In this document: positions 26,329 through 36,660 of the stretch, piece after piece
Layout of the letters: each line of letters starts with the position of its first letter
How positions within the stretch are numbered: the stretch's first letter is position 1
Origin: Flavobacterium aquicola
GTDB taxonomy: Bacteria > Bacteroidota > Bacteroidia > Flavobacteriales > Flavobacteriaceae
Length of the DNA stretch: 64,000 nucleotides
Reading direction: 5' to 3'
Assembly (NCBI RefSeq): GCF_003385115.1
Contig: NZ_QUNI01000006.1
Location: 70,986 to 134,985 of the forward strand
Notes under the pieces: generated by a model
Database searches by the model: none
The model's input: only the letters and a program-made list of their open reading frames with translations
What the model was told of the DNA's origin: nothing
Program-made: the position numbers and the translations under genes

Positions 26329-29300
26329 ATGATGAATACTAACCAGTACGTCAGAGGGTTTAACAAGGGAATCCCTTTTTTATCACTCTTACTTTTTCTT
26401 TTTAGCCTAAATATGTTTGGCTATAGCAATACTTATATAAATAAGCAGCAAGGACCGATAACGGGAATTGTTGCCAGCAGAGCTGATGGCATGCCTCTTC
26501 CAGGTGCCTCAGTACTGATTAAGGGTACACAGACAGCAGTCAGTGCCGATTTTGATGGGAGTTTTACAATTTCAGCACCTGAAGATGCTGTCCTGGTAGT
26601 TTCTTATATGGGATATATTACTCAGGAAATTGCTGTAAAAGGCCAGACCAAATTTAGAATAGTTCTAGAAGAAAATGCACAAAAGCTTGATGAAGTAACA
26701 ATAGTAGGTTATGGAACTCTGAAAAAACAGCAGGTTACCAGCGCAGTATCAACCGTAAGATCTAAAGATTTTAATACTGGGAGTGTAAATGATGCAGGAC
26801 AGCTAATCCAGGGAAAAGTAGCTGGATTGTCCATTTCTTTACCTAGCGGTGATCCAACTGCAGCAACACAGGTAGTATTAAGAGGAACAAGTACTATTCT
26901 TGGCAGTAATGCAAGTCCTTTAATATTAATAGATGGTATACCTGGGGATTTTGGTACTGTAGCCCCGCAAGATATAGAATCGATGAGCGTACTAAAGGAC
27001 GGATCTGCGGCAGCTATGTATGGAACAAGAGGAACCAATGGGGTGATACTTATAACAACAAAAAAAGCATCTGGTTCCAACAAAAACAAAGTATCCTATT
27101 CTGTAAATCTGAGTACACAGCAAATTAGCAGGCATTTGGATATGCTGACTGCGCAGGATTACAAAAATCAAATTGCTGCGGGAACAAGAAATGCAAGTTT
27201 TGACCAAGGATCCTCAACAGACTGGCTTGATGCTATCTCACAAGATCCTATAAGCCAGACGCATAATCTGACTTTTAGCGGAGGGGATCATAAAACAAAT
27301 TATCTGGCAACCCTAAATATGAGGCTGCTTGAAGGTATATTTCAGAAATCTGATAACAATATATTTACCGGACGAGTAGATATCAACCATAATATGTTTG
27401 ATGATAAAGTTAAGGTCAATCTTGGTTTTTTAAACAGAAGCGGTAATTATACTACGACTGGTGATGGCTACAGCTTTAATGGCTATGTTTATCGTCAGGC
27501 ATTGCTTAGAAATCCTACTTCGCCAAAACAATATGAGGATGGTTCATGGGATTCTCCTTCGGATATTGCTAATTTTAATTATGACAACCCTCTGGGCAGA
27601 CTTAATGAGTCGGATGGTCAAAATAGAAATAATTTCAGTCGTTTTAACGGAACAGTTGAATATTATCCTTTAGAAGGTTTAAAACTTTCGGCATTAGGCT
27701 CTTATTCAAGGTATAATGAAACAAGAGGTTATGCTGAAACTAAACAGCACATTTCAAACACAAGGAGCGGTGTAAATGGTTTTGCATCTAATGGAACCAG
27801 AGAGACTCAGGATCGTTTATTAGAGCTAACCGCACAATATTCAAAAAAAATAGATAAACATGATTTTACAGTATTGGGAGGTTACAGCTTTCAGGACAAT
27901 TTTCTGCGTGATTATTTTATGACCAATAATGATTTTCAGACGGATATTTTTGGCTACAATAATATTGGATTGGGTCTTGGTTTTAAAAAAGGCAGTAAAT
28001 ATGCTAATATTGGAGGCACAACGGCAAAAACTAACCTGATCAGTTTCTTTGGCAGAATTAATTATTCATTTGACGGAAAATATCTGCTTCAGATGAGTCT
28101 GCGTCATGAAGCCGCCAGCCAGCTTTACAAAACTGAAAGTCCATGGGGTACCTTTCCTGCAGTTTCTGCCGGCTGGAGAATTTCCCAGGAAGAATTCATG
28201 AAAAGCCTGACTTTTGTAAACGAATTTAAATTAAGAGCAGGTTATGGTGTTACAGGAACGCCTAATCCAGATGGTTTCGGTGCAGTGGCATTGTTAGGGT
28301 ATGGTTCTTACTTCTATTACAATGGAGAATGGATAAGGTCATTAGTACCTACGCAGAATCCTAATCCATATCTAAAATGGGAAGAGAAACATGAAACCAA
28401 TTTAGGGGTAGATTTTGGATTCTTTGATAATTTTATTACTGGTTCGGTAGATTATTACCAGCGTAATATCAAAGATCTTTTATATGATTATTCAGTACCA
28501 ACTCCTCCAAACTTGCACCCGACAACACGTGCAAATGTTGGAGAACTGGAAAACAAAGGCCTTGAATTTATAGTAAATGTTAATGCCATAACTATTGAAA
28601 ATTTTCAATGGGTTACCAGTATTAATTTTTCTACCAATGAGAGTAAACTTGTAAGTCTTTCAAACGATCTATATAAGGCAAGTCAGGATTATTTTTACAC
28701 AGGTGGCACAGGCGAGCCAATACAGACTTCTACCCATATTGTTGAAGTTGAACAAAATGTAGGAGATTTTTATGGTTTTAAGGTTGTTGATATTGATGAA
28801 ACAGGAAAATGGATTTACGAAACACCAGACGGGACACGTAAAAATTATGATGAATTTAGTCATGCTACAGAAGACAAGCAGCGTTTAGGAAATGGTCTGC
28901 CTAAAGCTTATGCAGGGTGGAATAACAATTTCAAATTTAAAAATTGGGATTTAGCCATAAATATGAGAGGAGCTTTCGGATATCAAATATTAAATTTTGA
29001 CCGCATGTACCTTGAAAATCCAACCATACAGTATTACAACCGTTTAAAGAGTTCTGAGGATTTAGTATATGGCAAAGCAAAATTGACTGCTCCTTTAGAA
29101 TACAACAGTTATTATGTCGAAGATGGAGATTTCTGGAAAATTGACAACATTACCTTAGGATATAATTTCAAAAAATTAGGTAAGTATATAAATTCTGCCC
29201 GAATTTACACTTCTTGTCTTAACGGTTTCCTTATTACTAAATACAAAGGGATTGACCCAGAGGTTGACCGCGCCGGATTAGCGCCTGGTAATGATTACAG

Positions 29301-29355
29301 AGATAAATATCCGACAGCACGTACTTTTAACTTTGGCATTGATGTGTCATTCTAA
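26329..29355 (+). CDS. SusC/RagA-like TonB-dependent outer-membrane transporter
   Basis: A 1008-residue protein. After an unusually placed signal peptide (residues about 15-35) come a carboxypeptidase-regulatory-like domain (ITGIVASRADGMPLPGASVLIKGT, about 45-115), a TonB box-like TIVGYGTLKKQ, a plug domain (QLIQGKVAGLSIS...SMSVLKDGSAAAMYGTRGTNGVILITTKK) and a 22-strand-type barrel ending in NFGIDVSF, with the terminal aromatic typical of barrels. It imports oligosaccharides using TonB energy, with the SusD partner encoded 18 bp downstream. The start may be the first or second ATG of MMNTNQ. Confidence 0.94.
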   Translation: MMNTNQYVRGFNKGIPFLSLLLFLFSLNMFGYSNTYINKQQGPITGIVASRADGMPLPGASVLIKGTQTAVSADFDGSFTISAPEDAVLVVSYMGYITQEIAVKGQTKFRIVLEENAQKLDEVTIVGYGTLKKQQVTSAVSTVRSKDFNTGSVNDAGQLIQGKVAGLSISLPSGDPTAATQVVLRGTSTILGSNASPLILIDGIPGDFGTVAPQDIESMSVLKDGSAAAMYGTRGTNGVILITTKKASGSNKNKVSYSVNLSTQQISRHLDMLTAQDYKNQIAAGTRNASFDQGSSTDWLDAISQDPISQTHNLTFSGGDHKTNYLATLNMRLLEGIFQKSDNNIFTGRVDINHNMFDDKVKVNLGFLNRSGNYTTTGDGYSFNGYVYRQALLRNPTSPKQYEDGSWDSPSDIANFNYDNPLGRLNESDGQNRNNFSRFNGTVEYYPLEGLKLSALGSYSRYNETRGYAETKQHISNTRSGVNGFASNGTRETQDRLLELTAQYSKKIDKHDFTVLGGYSFQDNFLRDYFMTNNDFQTDIFGYNNIGLGLGFKKGSKYANIGGTTAKTNLISFFGRINYSFDGKYLLQMSLRHEAASQLYKTESPWGTFPAVSAGWRISQEEFMKSLTFVNEFKLRAGYGVTGTPNPDGFGAVALLGYGSYFYYNGEWIRSLVPTQNPNPYLKWEEKHETNLGVDFGFFDNFITGSVDYYQRNIKDLLYDYSVPTPPNLHPTTRANVGELENKGLEFIVNVNAITIENFQWVTSINFSTNESKLVSLSNDLYKASQDYFYTGGTGEPIQTSTHIVEVEQNVGDFYGFKVVDIDETGKWIYETPDGTRKNYDEFSHATEDKQRLGNGLPKAYAGWNNNFKFKNWDLAINMRGAFGYQILNFDRMYLENPTIQYYNRLKSSEDLVYGKAKLTAPLEYNSYYVEDGDFWKIDNITLGYNFKKLGKYINSARIYTSCLNGFLITKYKGIDPEVDRAGLAPGNDYRDKYPTARTFNFGIDVSF

Positions 29356-29373
29356 ACCTTAAAAAAAATTAAA

Positions 29374-31011
29374 ATGAAAAACTTAGTAATAAGCAAAATT
29401 AATAAAGGCATTGGTTTGACTCTTCTATTAATATTAGGAGCCTGTACCACACTGGAAAATGAAAATTACAGCCAGATTATCGCCGAAGAATTTAAACCTA
29501 CACCAGACGATGTAGCTGCCCTGATTGGTTCTGGTTATACTGCCTGGGGAGAAACTCTCTTGCTCTGGAATGGTATCTGGAGATCACAAGAAGCAACTGC
29601 TGATGAAATTATAATACCAGCCCGTCCTAATGGCTGGGTAGATGGAGGTATTTATAAAAGAATGCACCAGCACACTTGGTTTAAAGAAGATGATATTGTA
29701 TATCAGGGCTGGTTTCGTACTTATGCAGGAATCACTAATTGTAACAAACTTATTTATCAGATTGAAAGCAATGTGATACCACTGACGCCTGAAGCCAAAA
29801 TAAAAACGATGGCGGAATTAAAAGTTTTGAGAGCATCCTATTATTACATACTATTGGATTTATATGGAAATGTTCCGCTGAGTGTTGATTTTAACGTTCC
29901 GGAAGGTTTTCTGCCAAAACAAAGCTCCAGACAGGAAGTTTACAATTTTGTGGTCAGTGAAATTACCAATAATATCGATGCACTTGATGAATCCAAAAGC
30001 AAAGAATACTACGGAAGATTTAATAAATGGGCTGCGTACACCCTGCTAGCCAAGGTATATCTTAATGCACAAGTATATACAGGTACAGCACATTGGAACG
30101 AATCTCAGGCAGCATGTCAGGCAGTAATTGATTCGGGCTTATACACTTTGGAAGCCAGCCAAAAAAATGTATTTATTACAGAAAATCAAAATTCATCCGA
30201 GATTATATTTGGTATTGCTATTGATGAGACCTACAGTACAAACTGGAATTCCTTTGATATACACATGCAGTCACTACAGCCCTCTAATCAAGCGACTTAT
30301 AATTTACAGCAGACACCATGGGGCGGTATGTGTGCTACTCCACAGTTCATAAGCAGTTTTGATCCGAGTGACAGCCGCTTGACAGCTAACTTTATTTTCG
30401 GACCGCAGTATAGTTCGACAGGCCAGCCATTAATGTGTACAATGGGAGCATTCAGTGGTCAGCCATTAGACTACATAAATGAAGTACCAAGTATAGATGC
30501 TTCCGAAGAAATACATGGTTATAGATTTGGTAAATTTGAAATTGCATCAGGCAGCAGTAATATTCTTAGCAATGATTTCCCGCTATTTCGTTATGCTGAT
30601 ATTCTGATGATGAAAGCAGAATGTCTTCTAAGAACTGGCAATGCCGCTGATGCAGCAACAATTGTTACACAGGTAAGACAAAGAGCATTTGCAGCAAACC
30701 CTGCAAAAGCAGCAGTTACCGGAACGCAGTTACAAGGAGGAAGTACTTATGATTACGGCCGCAGAGATACAAATCAGAATACTTCTGAGGGAGGAACAAA
30801 CATACAGTATGGCAGATTCCTTGATGAGCTGGCGTGGGAATTTAACCAGGAAGGCAGAAGAAGACAAGATATGATACGTTTTGGAGCTTTTAACACAAAG
30901 TCATGGTTCTCGCATGATGTGAGTCAATCGTACAGAAGTATCTATCCAATTCCGCAGGCTGCTTTGCTGACCAACTCAAATCTGAAGCAAAACCCAGGTT
31001 ATCCTAATTAA
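29374..31011 (+). CDS. SusD/RagB-like glycan-binding outer-membrane lipoprotein
   Basis: A 545-residue lipoprotein. The lipobox is ILGACTT (Cys about residue 23). The body has SusD-family features: TPR-like helices, ELKVLRASYYYILLDLYGNVPL (about 150), KWAAYTLLAKVYLNAQVYTG and the C-terminal RFLDELAWEFNQEGRRRQDMIRFGAF and YPIPQAALLTNSNLKQNPGY. It caps the SusC barrel and captures the glycan at the cell surface. It is co-transcribed with susC and followed by a hairpin. Confidence 0.94.
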   Translation: MKNLVISKINKGIGLTLLLILGACTTLENENYSQIIAEEFKPTPDDVAALIGSGYTAWGETLLLWNGIWRSQEATADEIIIPARPNGWVDGGIYKRMHQHTWFKEDDIVYQGWFRTYAGITNCNKLIYQIESNVIPLTPEAKIKTMAELKVLRASYYYILLDLYGNVPLSVDFNVPEGFLPKQSSRQEVYNFVVSEITNNIDALDESKSKEYYGRFNKWAAYTLLAKVYLNAQVYTGTAHWNESQAACQAVIDSGLYTLEASQKNVFITENQNSSEIIFGIAIDETYSTNWNSFDIHMQSLQPSNQATYNLQQTPWGGMCATPQFISSFDPSDSRLTANFIFGPQYSSTGQPLMCTMGAFSGQPLDYINEVPSIDASEEIHGYRFGKFEIASGSSNILSNDFPLFRYADILMMKAECLLRTGNAADAATIVTQVRQRAFAANPAKAAVTGTQLQGGSTYDYGRRDTNQNTSEGGTNIQYGRFLDELAWEFNQEGRRRQDMIRFGAFNTKSWFSHDVSQSYRSIYPIPQAALLTNSNLKQNPGYPN

Positions 31012-31033
31012 CCTTTAAAATATTGTCAAATTG

Positions 31034-31081
31034 AGTGCAATAGAAATCTTTTTTAGTAATAATAAAAGTTTCTATTGCACT
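31034..31081 (+). terminator. Hairpin between susD and the GH127 gene (attenuator or processing element)
   Basis: A perfect 13-bp stem agtgcaatagaaa / tttctattgcact encloses a 22-base loop, 22 bases after the susD stop. No T-tract follows, so it may stabilise the susCD mRNA or attenuate transcription rather than terminate fully. The rest of the 295-bp gap (31082-31306) holds no convincing gene. Confidence 0.5.
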
Positions 31082-31306
31082 GACTTGACAAGCTGTCTTT
31101 TTCTATTGAATAAAAAAATAAAAAGGCATTATAAAACACTCTATGCTATTAATTTAGAGAATCATATACCACAAAAAGACCCTATTATTTTTTGTTTAAG
31201 TCATCATCATCCTTTGAAATGCTAAAACAAAAAATCCAGACAAAGAGCCAATCGATTAAAGCGAAATTAAGCTTCGTGAAATAAAGAATGAAAACCGACA
31301 CATAAA

Positions 31307-33283
31307 ATGAAAACATTAAAAAATTTAGGGCTTACCATTTTAGTTTCACTATCAGTACAGTGCTTTGCACAAACGACAAATGAAATAAAAAACACTAGTT
31401 CTCTCGTTGCCAACGCATATCCTATACAGCCAATACCGATTCGTAATATTAAAATTACTGATAAATTTTGGCTGCCAATCATAAAGAGAGTACAGGAAAA
31501 AACAATTGAATATGCTATCGCAAAATGCAGTGAGGAAGGTCGTTTCGAAAATTTCCTGATTGCCGGAGGTGTTAAAAAAGGCGAAGTGAAAGGAAAAATG
31601 CCTTTTGACGACAGTGATGTTTACAAGATTATCGAAGGAGCTTCAAACTCCTTAATCAGTTCACCTGACCCAAAACTCGAAGTATTGCTGGATTCCTTAA
31701 TTGGCATTATAAAAATTGGTCAGGAAAAAGATGGTTATCTAACTACATGGCGTACGATAAATCCAAGAAAACCGCCTGCTGACTGGGTAAAAGTAGTAGA
31801 TGGAGTCCGCTGGGAATATATGAATATGAGCCACGAAGAATACAATGCTGGCCATTTGTATGAAGCTGCAGCCGTTCATTTTAAAGCAACAGGAAAACGA
31901 AACTTATTAGATATTGCACTTAAAAATGCTGATCTTTTTGTAAAAACATTTGGAGATGAAAAGGGCAAAATTTTAGCAGTTCCAGGTCATCAGATAATTG
32001 AAACCGGGCTGGTAAAACTTTACGAGATTACAGGTAAAGAAGAGTATATCAAACTTGCTAAATTTTTCTTAGATCATCGTGGCGATCCTAATAAAAAAGA
32101 GAATTACCACGAATATGCACAAGATCACAAACCTGTAGTGCAGCAGGATGAAGTGGTGGGGCACGCTGTGCGGGCTGTTTATATGTATGCCGGAATGACC
32201 GACATTGCAGCGATATATAAAGATAAAAGCTATCGCGAAGCGGTTGATAAATTGTGGCATAATATGGTAGAGAAAAAAATCTATCTTACTGGAGGCATTG
32301 GAGCCAAACATGAGGGAGAATCATTCGGTAAAAATTATGAACTTCCCAATCTAACGGCTTATAATGAAACCTGTGCAGCCATTGGCAGCATATATTGGAA
32401 TGAGCGCCTTTTTAATCTTACTGGTGATGTAAAATATACTGACATAGTCGAACGAACAATGTTTAATGCCGTTATACCGGGAATTTCACTAAAAGGAACT
32501 GAGTTTTTCTACCCAAATCCTTTGGAATCAGATGGTAAATATACTTTTAACATAGGAGCCTGCTCTCGATCCGGATGGTTTGACTGCTCCTGCTGCCCTA
32601 CTAATCTTATTCGTTTCATTCCGGCAATTCCAGGACTTGTTTACTCTCAGAAAAAAAACACCCTTTTTGTTAATTTATATATGAGTAATACTGCAGATGT
32701 ATCACTGGATTCACATAAATTAAAAATCAGTCAGGAAACGAACTATCCTTGGGATGGCAAAATAAAATTAACCGTTACTCCTGAAGAAGCGGGTCAATTT
32801 ACTTTAAAACTGCGTATTCCGGGATGGGCAAGAAACGAAGTAATGCCGGGAGGCTTATACAGCTATACCGAAAAATCAACAGCTAATCCTGTTATAAAAA
32901 TCAATGGTAAAGTTCAGGACAGTACAATTAAAGAAGGATATTTTATTATTAACCGTACATGGAATAAAGGAGATAGTATAGATCTTGAATTACCAATGAG
33001 TGTTCGTGAAGTGACAGCCAGTAAAAAAATTAAAGAGAATCAAAACAAGACTGCTTTAGAGTACGGTCCTTTGGTTTATTCTATAGAAGAAGCTGATAAT
33101 AAAAACATTGAGGATATTAGAATAAATAACAAAACCTCATTTAAAACTCAGCAGCAGCCTGATCTGCTAAATGGTATTTATACTATCGAAGGCACAACCG
33201 AAACAAAAGAGTTTAAAGCGATACCTTATTACACATGGAGTAACAGAGGAATAGGCAAAATGAAAGTATGGGTTAAAAAATAA
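31307..33283 (+). CDS. GH127-family beta-L-arabinofuranosidase-like glycoside hydrolase
   Basis: A 658-residue secreted protein with a signal peptide ending QCFAQ (about residue 22). The (alpha/alpha)6-barrel part has NMSHEEYNAGHLYEAA (about 166-181), and YNETCAAIG (about 350-358) carries the conserved Glu and Cys. DCSCCPTN (about 425-432) contains the Cys pair that, with the earlier Glu/Cys, forms the zinc-cysteine active site of GH127, where a cysteine is the nucleophile. Two beta domains follow. The family releases beta-L-arabinofuranose, and some members act on branched rhamnogalacturonan-II sugars. Its place after SusC/D makes it the enzyme of this locus. Confidence 0.88.
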   Translation: MKTLKNLGLTILVSLSVQCFAQTTNEIKNTSSLVANAYPIQPIPIRNIKITDKFWLPIIKRVQEKTIEYAIAKCSEEGRFENFLIAGGVKKGEVKGKMPFDDSDVYKIIEGASNSLISSPDPKLEVLLDSLIGIIKIGQEKDGYLTTWRTINPRKPPADWVKVVDGVRWEYMNMSHEEYNAGHLYEAAAVHFKATGKRNLLDIALKNADLFVKTFGDEKGKILAVPGHQIIETGLVKLYEITGKEEYIKLAKFFLDHRGDPNKKENYHEYAQDHKPVVQQDEVVGHAVRAVYMYAGMTDIAAIYKDKSYREAVDKLWHNMVEKKIYLTGGIGAKHEGESFGKNYELPNLTAYNETCAAIGSIYWNERLFNLTGDVKYTDIVERTMFNAVIPGISLKGTEFFYPNPLESDGKYTFNIGACSRSGWFDCSCCPTNLIRFIPAIPGLVYSQKKNTLFVNLYMSNTADVSLDSHKLKISQETNYPWDGKIKLTVTPEEAGQFTLKLRIPGWARNEVMPGGLYSYTEKSTANPVIKINGKVQDSTIKEGYFIINRTWNKGDSIDLELPMSVREVTASKKIKENQNKTALEYGPLVYSIEEADNKNIEDIRINNKTSFKTQQQPDLLNGIYTIEGTTETKEFKAIPYYTWSNRGIGKMKVWVKK

Positions 33284-33412
33284 TATACTTTATTTTTCAT
33301 CTATGAAAAAACAGAGAGCTATATTATCTGAAACAATTAAATAGCAATGCTCATTACAGTACAGCTATAATGAAATTGTAATATCTTATGGTTATGGTGT
33401 GGTTTTTACAAT

Positions 33413-33445
33413 GCCTGCAGGGTGGTTCCTGCAGGCTTTTTTTTT
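33413..33445 (+). terminator. Rho-independent terminator of the glycan-utilisation operon
   Basis: The 9-bp GC-rich stem gcctgcagg / cctgcaggc with a 6-base loop is followed by nine T residues, 130 bp after the GH127 stop. The rest of the 488-bp gap to the Nudix gene shows no gene or clear site. Confidence 0.9.
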
Positions 33446-33771
33446 GAATTTCATAACAAAAAATATCCTAGCCTAACAGAAATCTAAATGTGCAAAAGAG
33501 CATTTGAGAATGATAAAGTTTCAATTTCATGAATTCAGATTAAAAAAAAGAATGCCAAATATACTTCTCCTAAATAGATACTGAATGTAATTTTAAAAAA
33601 GGAAAAACTACCATCTTTAAGTTTACAAAATCTGCGTATATTCGCTTAACGGTTCTAATACTAAGCATTAAAAAGTTTTCGCATCATTGCCAGACAATCG
33701 GTTTTATAATTTAAATGTTTTTTTTTCAATGTAACTGCCAATTTTAGAGCCATTAATTATAAATCACGTAC

Positions 33772-34353
33772 ATGAACAATCCTAAATACAAAATACAAAA
33801 AACTGAGTTGCTTTCAGACAATTGGTACATCCTAAACAAAGTTACAATTGACTATCAAAAAAAGGACGGTGAATGGGACACTCAAGAGCGTGAAGTATAC
33901 GACAGAGGCAATGGAGCCGCAATTTTGCTGTACGATAAACGCAAAGGAACTGTTATTCTGACACGCCAATTTAGATTACCCAGCTATTTGAACGGTAACA
34001 AAAGTGGTTTATTAATCGAAGTCTGCGCAGGATTATTAGATGAAGACAATCCAGAAGCCTGTATCATCCGTGAAACCGAAGAAGAAACTGGCTACCGGAT
34101 ACAAAAAGTTAAAAAAGTTTTTGAAGCTTATATGTCACCGGGAGCGGTAACCGAAATTCTGCATTACTTCATAGGTGAATATGACATCAGCATGAAAGTA
34201 AATGAAGGCGGAGGACTGGCAAACGAACATGAAGAAATTGAGGTTCTAGAGATTCCATTTGACCAAGCATATGTCATGATAGAATCTGGCGAAATAAAAG
34301 ATGCCAAAACTATTATGTTACTGCAGTATGCCAAAATCCACAATTTGGTTTAA
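33772..34353 (+). CDS. Nudix hydrolase, GDP-mannose/ADP-ribose pyrophosphatase (NudK-like)
   Basis: A 193-residue protein with the Nudix box G-x5-E-x7-R-E-x-x-E-E-x-G as [22 protein letters not shown] (about residues 88-109), preceded by [13 protein letters not shown] and followed by [16 protein letters not shown], where a glutamate in this last segment is usual in NudK/ADP-ribose pyrophosphatases. It cleaves nucleoside diphosphate sugars to NMP and sugar phosphate. It stands alone; a bidirectional hairpin separates it from the convergent transporter gene. Confidence 0.87.
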   Translation: MNNPKYKIQKTELLSDNWYILNKVTIDYQKKDGEWDTQEREVYDRGNGAAILLYDKRKGTVILTRQFRLPSYLNGNKSGLLIEVCAGLLDEDNPEACIIRETEEETGYRIQKVKKVFEAYMSPGAVTEILHYFIGEYDISMKVNEGGGLANEHEEIEVLEIPFDQAYVMIESGEIKDAKTIMLLQYAKIHNLV

Positions 34354-34368
34354 CATATCAAAACATAT

Positions 34369-34403
34369 AAGCCATATAAGAAGTACTAAATCTTATATGG
34401 TTT
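34369..34403. terminator. Bidirectional hairpin between convergent genes
   Basis: The 12-bp stem aagccatataag / cttatatggttt (one G-T pair) is followed by a T-rich run on the forward strand. It serves the Nudix gene and possibly the opposing MFS gene. Confidence 0.6.
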
Positions 34404-34436
34404 ATTATTTTTTAGCTAAAGCTAGTGATTTGAAAA

Positions 34437-35657
34437 CTATTTTTTCTTCTTCATATCCGGAAGAAAATAAGTAATCACTCCTATTAACGGAAGAAAAGAA
34501 GTTATCTTATATACGTACTCAATACTTGTCTGATCCGCTAAATACCCTAAAAGAGCCGAACCAATTCCCGCTATTCCAAAGGCAAAGCCAAAGAATAATC
34601 CCGAAACCATTCCTACTTTTCCAGGCATTAATTCCTGTGCAAAAACCAAAATTGCCGAAAATGCCGAAGCTATAATTACCCCAATGATTACCGCTAAAAT
34701 CCCAGTCCAAAACAAATTAGCATAAGGCAGTAATAATGTAAAAGGCGCTGCCCCAAGAATAGAAATCCAAATAATATACTTTCTTCCAAAACGATCTCCC
34801 AAAGGACCACCGATTAATGTTCCTGCCGCCACCGATGCCAGAAAACCAAACAGATAAAATTGAGAATCCTGTATGCTGAGACCAAATTTATTCATCAAAT
34901 AAAAAGTAAAATAATTGGACATGCTCGCCATATAGATAAACTTCGAAAAGATTAAGAACAGTAAAATAGCAAGTGAAATATTGACTTTTCTTTTGGACAA
35001 ATGAATGGTTTCTTCTTCAAGAATTACTTTTTTTGAAGCACGCAGTTCCAAATGATTTTGATACCAGCCAGCAATTTTAGACAAAATAATCATTCCCAAA
35101 ATACCTGCAATCATAAACCAAATAATGTAAGACTGTCCATGAGGTGCCACAATCAAAGCCACCAATAATGGACCAACGGCACTTCCTGCATTCCCTCCTA
35201 ATTGAAAAATAGACTGTGCTAAACCGCGTTTCCCGCCAGAACCCAAAAAAGCAACACGAGAAGCTTCCGGGTGAAATATTGACGAACCAATCCCTACAAA
35301 AGCAACAGATACTAATAACATCCAAAAAGCAGTTGAAAGCGATAAAAACAGTAGACCCGAAACAGAAAAAACCATCCCAAATACCAATGAATACGGTTTT
35401 GGTTTTTTATCGGTATAAAATCCCACGAAAGGCTGTAAAATAGAAGCCGTAAGCTGAAAAACAAAAGTTATCATTCCAATCTGAGTAAAAGAAAGATTGA
35501 ATTTTTCTTTCAATAAAGGATAAGTAGAAGGAATAACAACCTGCATTAAATCGTTTAACAAATGTGCAAATGCAATTGAAAATAAAATGGAATAAACTGT
35601 TTTTTGAACTAATGGAGTCGTATTATTTTTTGTTAATGTTTCGGCTGAAGTGCTCAT
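34437..35657 (-). CDS. MFS transporter, fosmidomycin-resistance (Fsr)-like
   Basis: A polytopic protein of about 406 residues with 12 predicted helices. The family start is SILFSIAFAHLLNDLMQVVIPSTYPLLKEKFNLSFTQIGMITF, and MFS loop motifs appear as GFYTDKKPKPY and GGPLGDRFGRKYI. Fsr-type proteins export small toxic compounds by proton antiport. A frame from 35714 is open but would overlap the AEC transporter gene by 17 bp, so I prefer the ATG at 35657 (MSTSAETL). It follows the AEC gene on the same strand after 40 bp. Substrate unknown. Confidence 0.82.
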   Translation of the reverse strand: MSTSAETLTKNNTTPLVQKTVYSILFSIAFAHLLNDLMQVVIPSTYPLLKEKFNLSFTQIGMITFVFQLTASILQPFVGFYTDKKPKPYSLVFGMVFSVSGLLFLSLSTAFWMLLVSVAFVGIGSSIFHPEASRVAFLGSGGKRGLAQSIFQLGGNAGSAVGPLLVALIVAPHGQSYIIWFMIAGILGMIILSKIAGWYQNHLELRASKKVILEEETIHLSKRKVNISLAILLFLIFSKFIYMASMSNYFTFYLMNKFGLSIQDSQFYLFGFLASVAAGTLIGGPLGDRFGRKYIIWISILGAAPFTLLLPYANLFWTGILAVIIGVIIASAFSAILVFAQELMPGKVGMVSGLFFGFAFGIAGIGSALLGYLADQTSIEYVYKITSFLPLIGVITYFLPDMKKKK

Positions 35658-35697
35658 GTTGAAATTAATTGAATTATAAATTGTAACAAAATATTTT

Positions 35698-36609
35698 TTA
35701 GATAGAATTGGCAATAAAATACCAAAACACTAATGTGATAAAGGAAAGAGGAATTCCAAAACCTATCATCATACTGCATAATCTCGGCTTTAAACCATAC
35801 GAAGAAGCGATAATACTCGACGAAATCATCGGAGCCATTGCCGCTTCTATAACCGAAACCTGAATCATTTGCGAATGTTGCTTCATAATCACAACATACA
35901 GCAGGTAAATTAAAGCCGGAGTCATGATTAATTTATAGACAAGTCCTAATCCCAAAAATTTGAAATGCTTGCTCTTTCTGTCAAACTGAAGCTGCAGTCC
36001 TACCGAAAGCATTGCTAACGGAGTCATTACACTTCCCGCTTTCTGAAGACTAAACTGAATGTATTCATGAAAATCGAAATGAAAAACATTCATAAAACAA
36101 GCCAGCAGAAAAGCAATAAACGGCGGAAAAAAAAGTATTTTTTTAATGATCTGAAATACGTCAGGATGTCCTGTTGAATATAAAGTAGCGATAAAAATAC
36201 CCAAAGTAGAAAGCACAACAAAAGTTCCCGGCTGATCTACCAAAATAGCCATTTTTAATCCTTCATTTCCATACAAAGCCTGAATAATAGGAAATCCCAG
36301 AAAAGACGTATTACTGAAACCCGCAGTCATAATCATGCAGCCTGTCAGTTTTCTGGACCATTTTAATTTCGCGCCAAGCAGACTAAAAAACAAAATTGCT
36401 GTTATAAAACCAATCCAGGTAACACCAATCGGATACAATAATTTTGTGTCCAGTTCAATTTTTGGAATGTAAAATAAGGCTAATGAGGGAAGACAAAAAT
36501 AAATAACAATATAATTCAGCTTCTTATGTAAATTGACCGGCAAATGCTTTACTTTTTGTAAAAGAACACCGAGCAATAAACAGACGAAGATTAAAATGAT
36601 ATTGTACAT
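35698..36609 (-). CDS. AEC (auxin-efflux-carrier)-family membrane transporter
   Basis: A membrane protein of about 303 residues with ten predicted helices in two halves. The start MYNIILIFVCLLLGVLLQ and YIVIYFCLPSLALFYI, TAGFSNTSFLGFPIIQALYG and SVIEAAMAPMISSSIIASSYG are typical AEC signatures. AEC proteins move small carboxylates such as malate or malonate. The frame runs on to 36690, but the reverse-strand TATTTTTG box at 36626-36633 lies downstream of that extended start and fits the ATG at 36609. It is divergent from the Rrf2 regulator gene. Confidence 0.83.
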   Translation of the reverse strand: MYNIILIFVCLLLGVLLQKVKHLPVNLHKKLNYIVIYFCLPSLALFYIPKIELDTKLLYPIGVTWIGFITAILFFSLLGAKLKWSRKLTGCMIMTAGFSNTSFLGFPIIQALYGNEGLKMAILVDQPGTFVVLSTLGIFIATLYSTGHPDVFQIIKKILFFPPFIAFLLACFMNVFHFDFHEYIQFSLQKAGSVMTPLAMLSVGLQLQFDRKSKHFKFLGLGLVYKLIMTPALIYLLYVVIMKQHSQMIQVSVIEAAMAPMISSSIIASSYGLKPRLCSMMIGFGIPLSFITLVFWYFIANSI

Positions 36610-36660
36610 AATGCGAAGTTGACTGCAAAAATACCACTTTAAATTTTTAAGGCCATCATT

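Noticed and set aside
31031..31225. 64-codon reading frame between susD and the hydrolase gene
   Set aside because: It starts with a non-ATG codon inside the susD-downstream hairpin, shows no protein-like pattern and has no neighbours that would support it.
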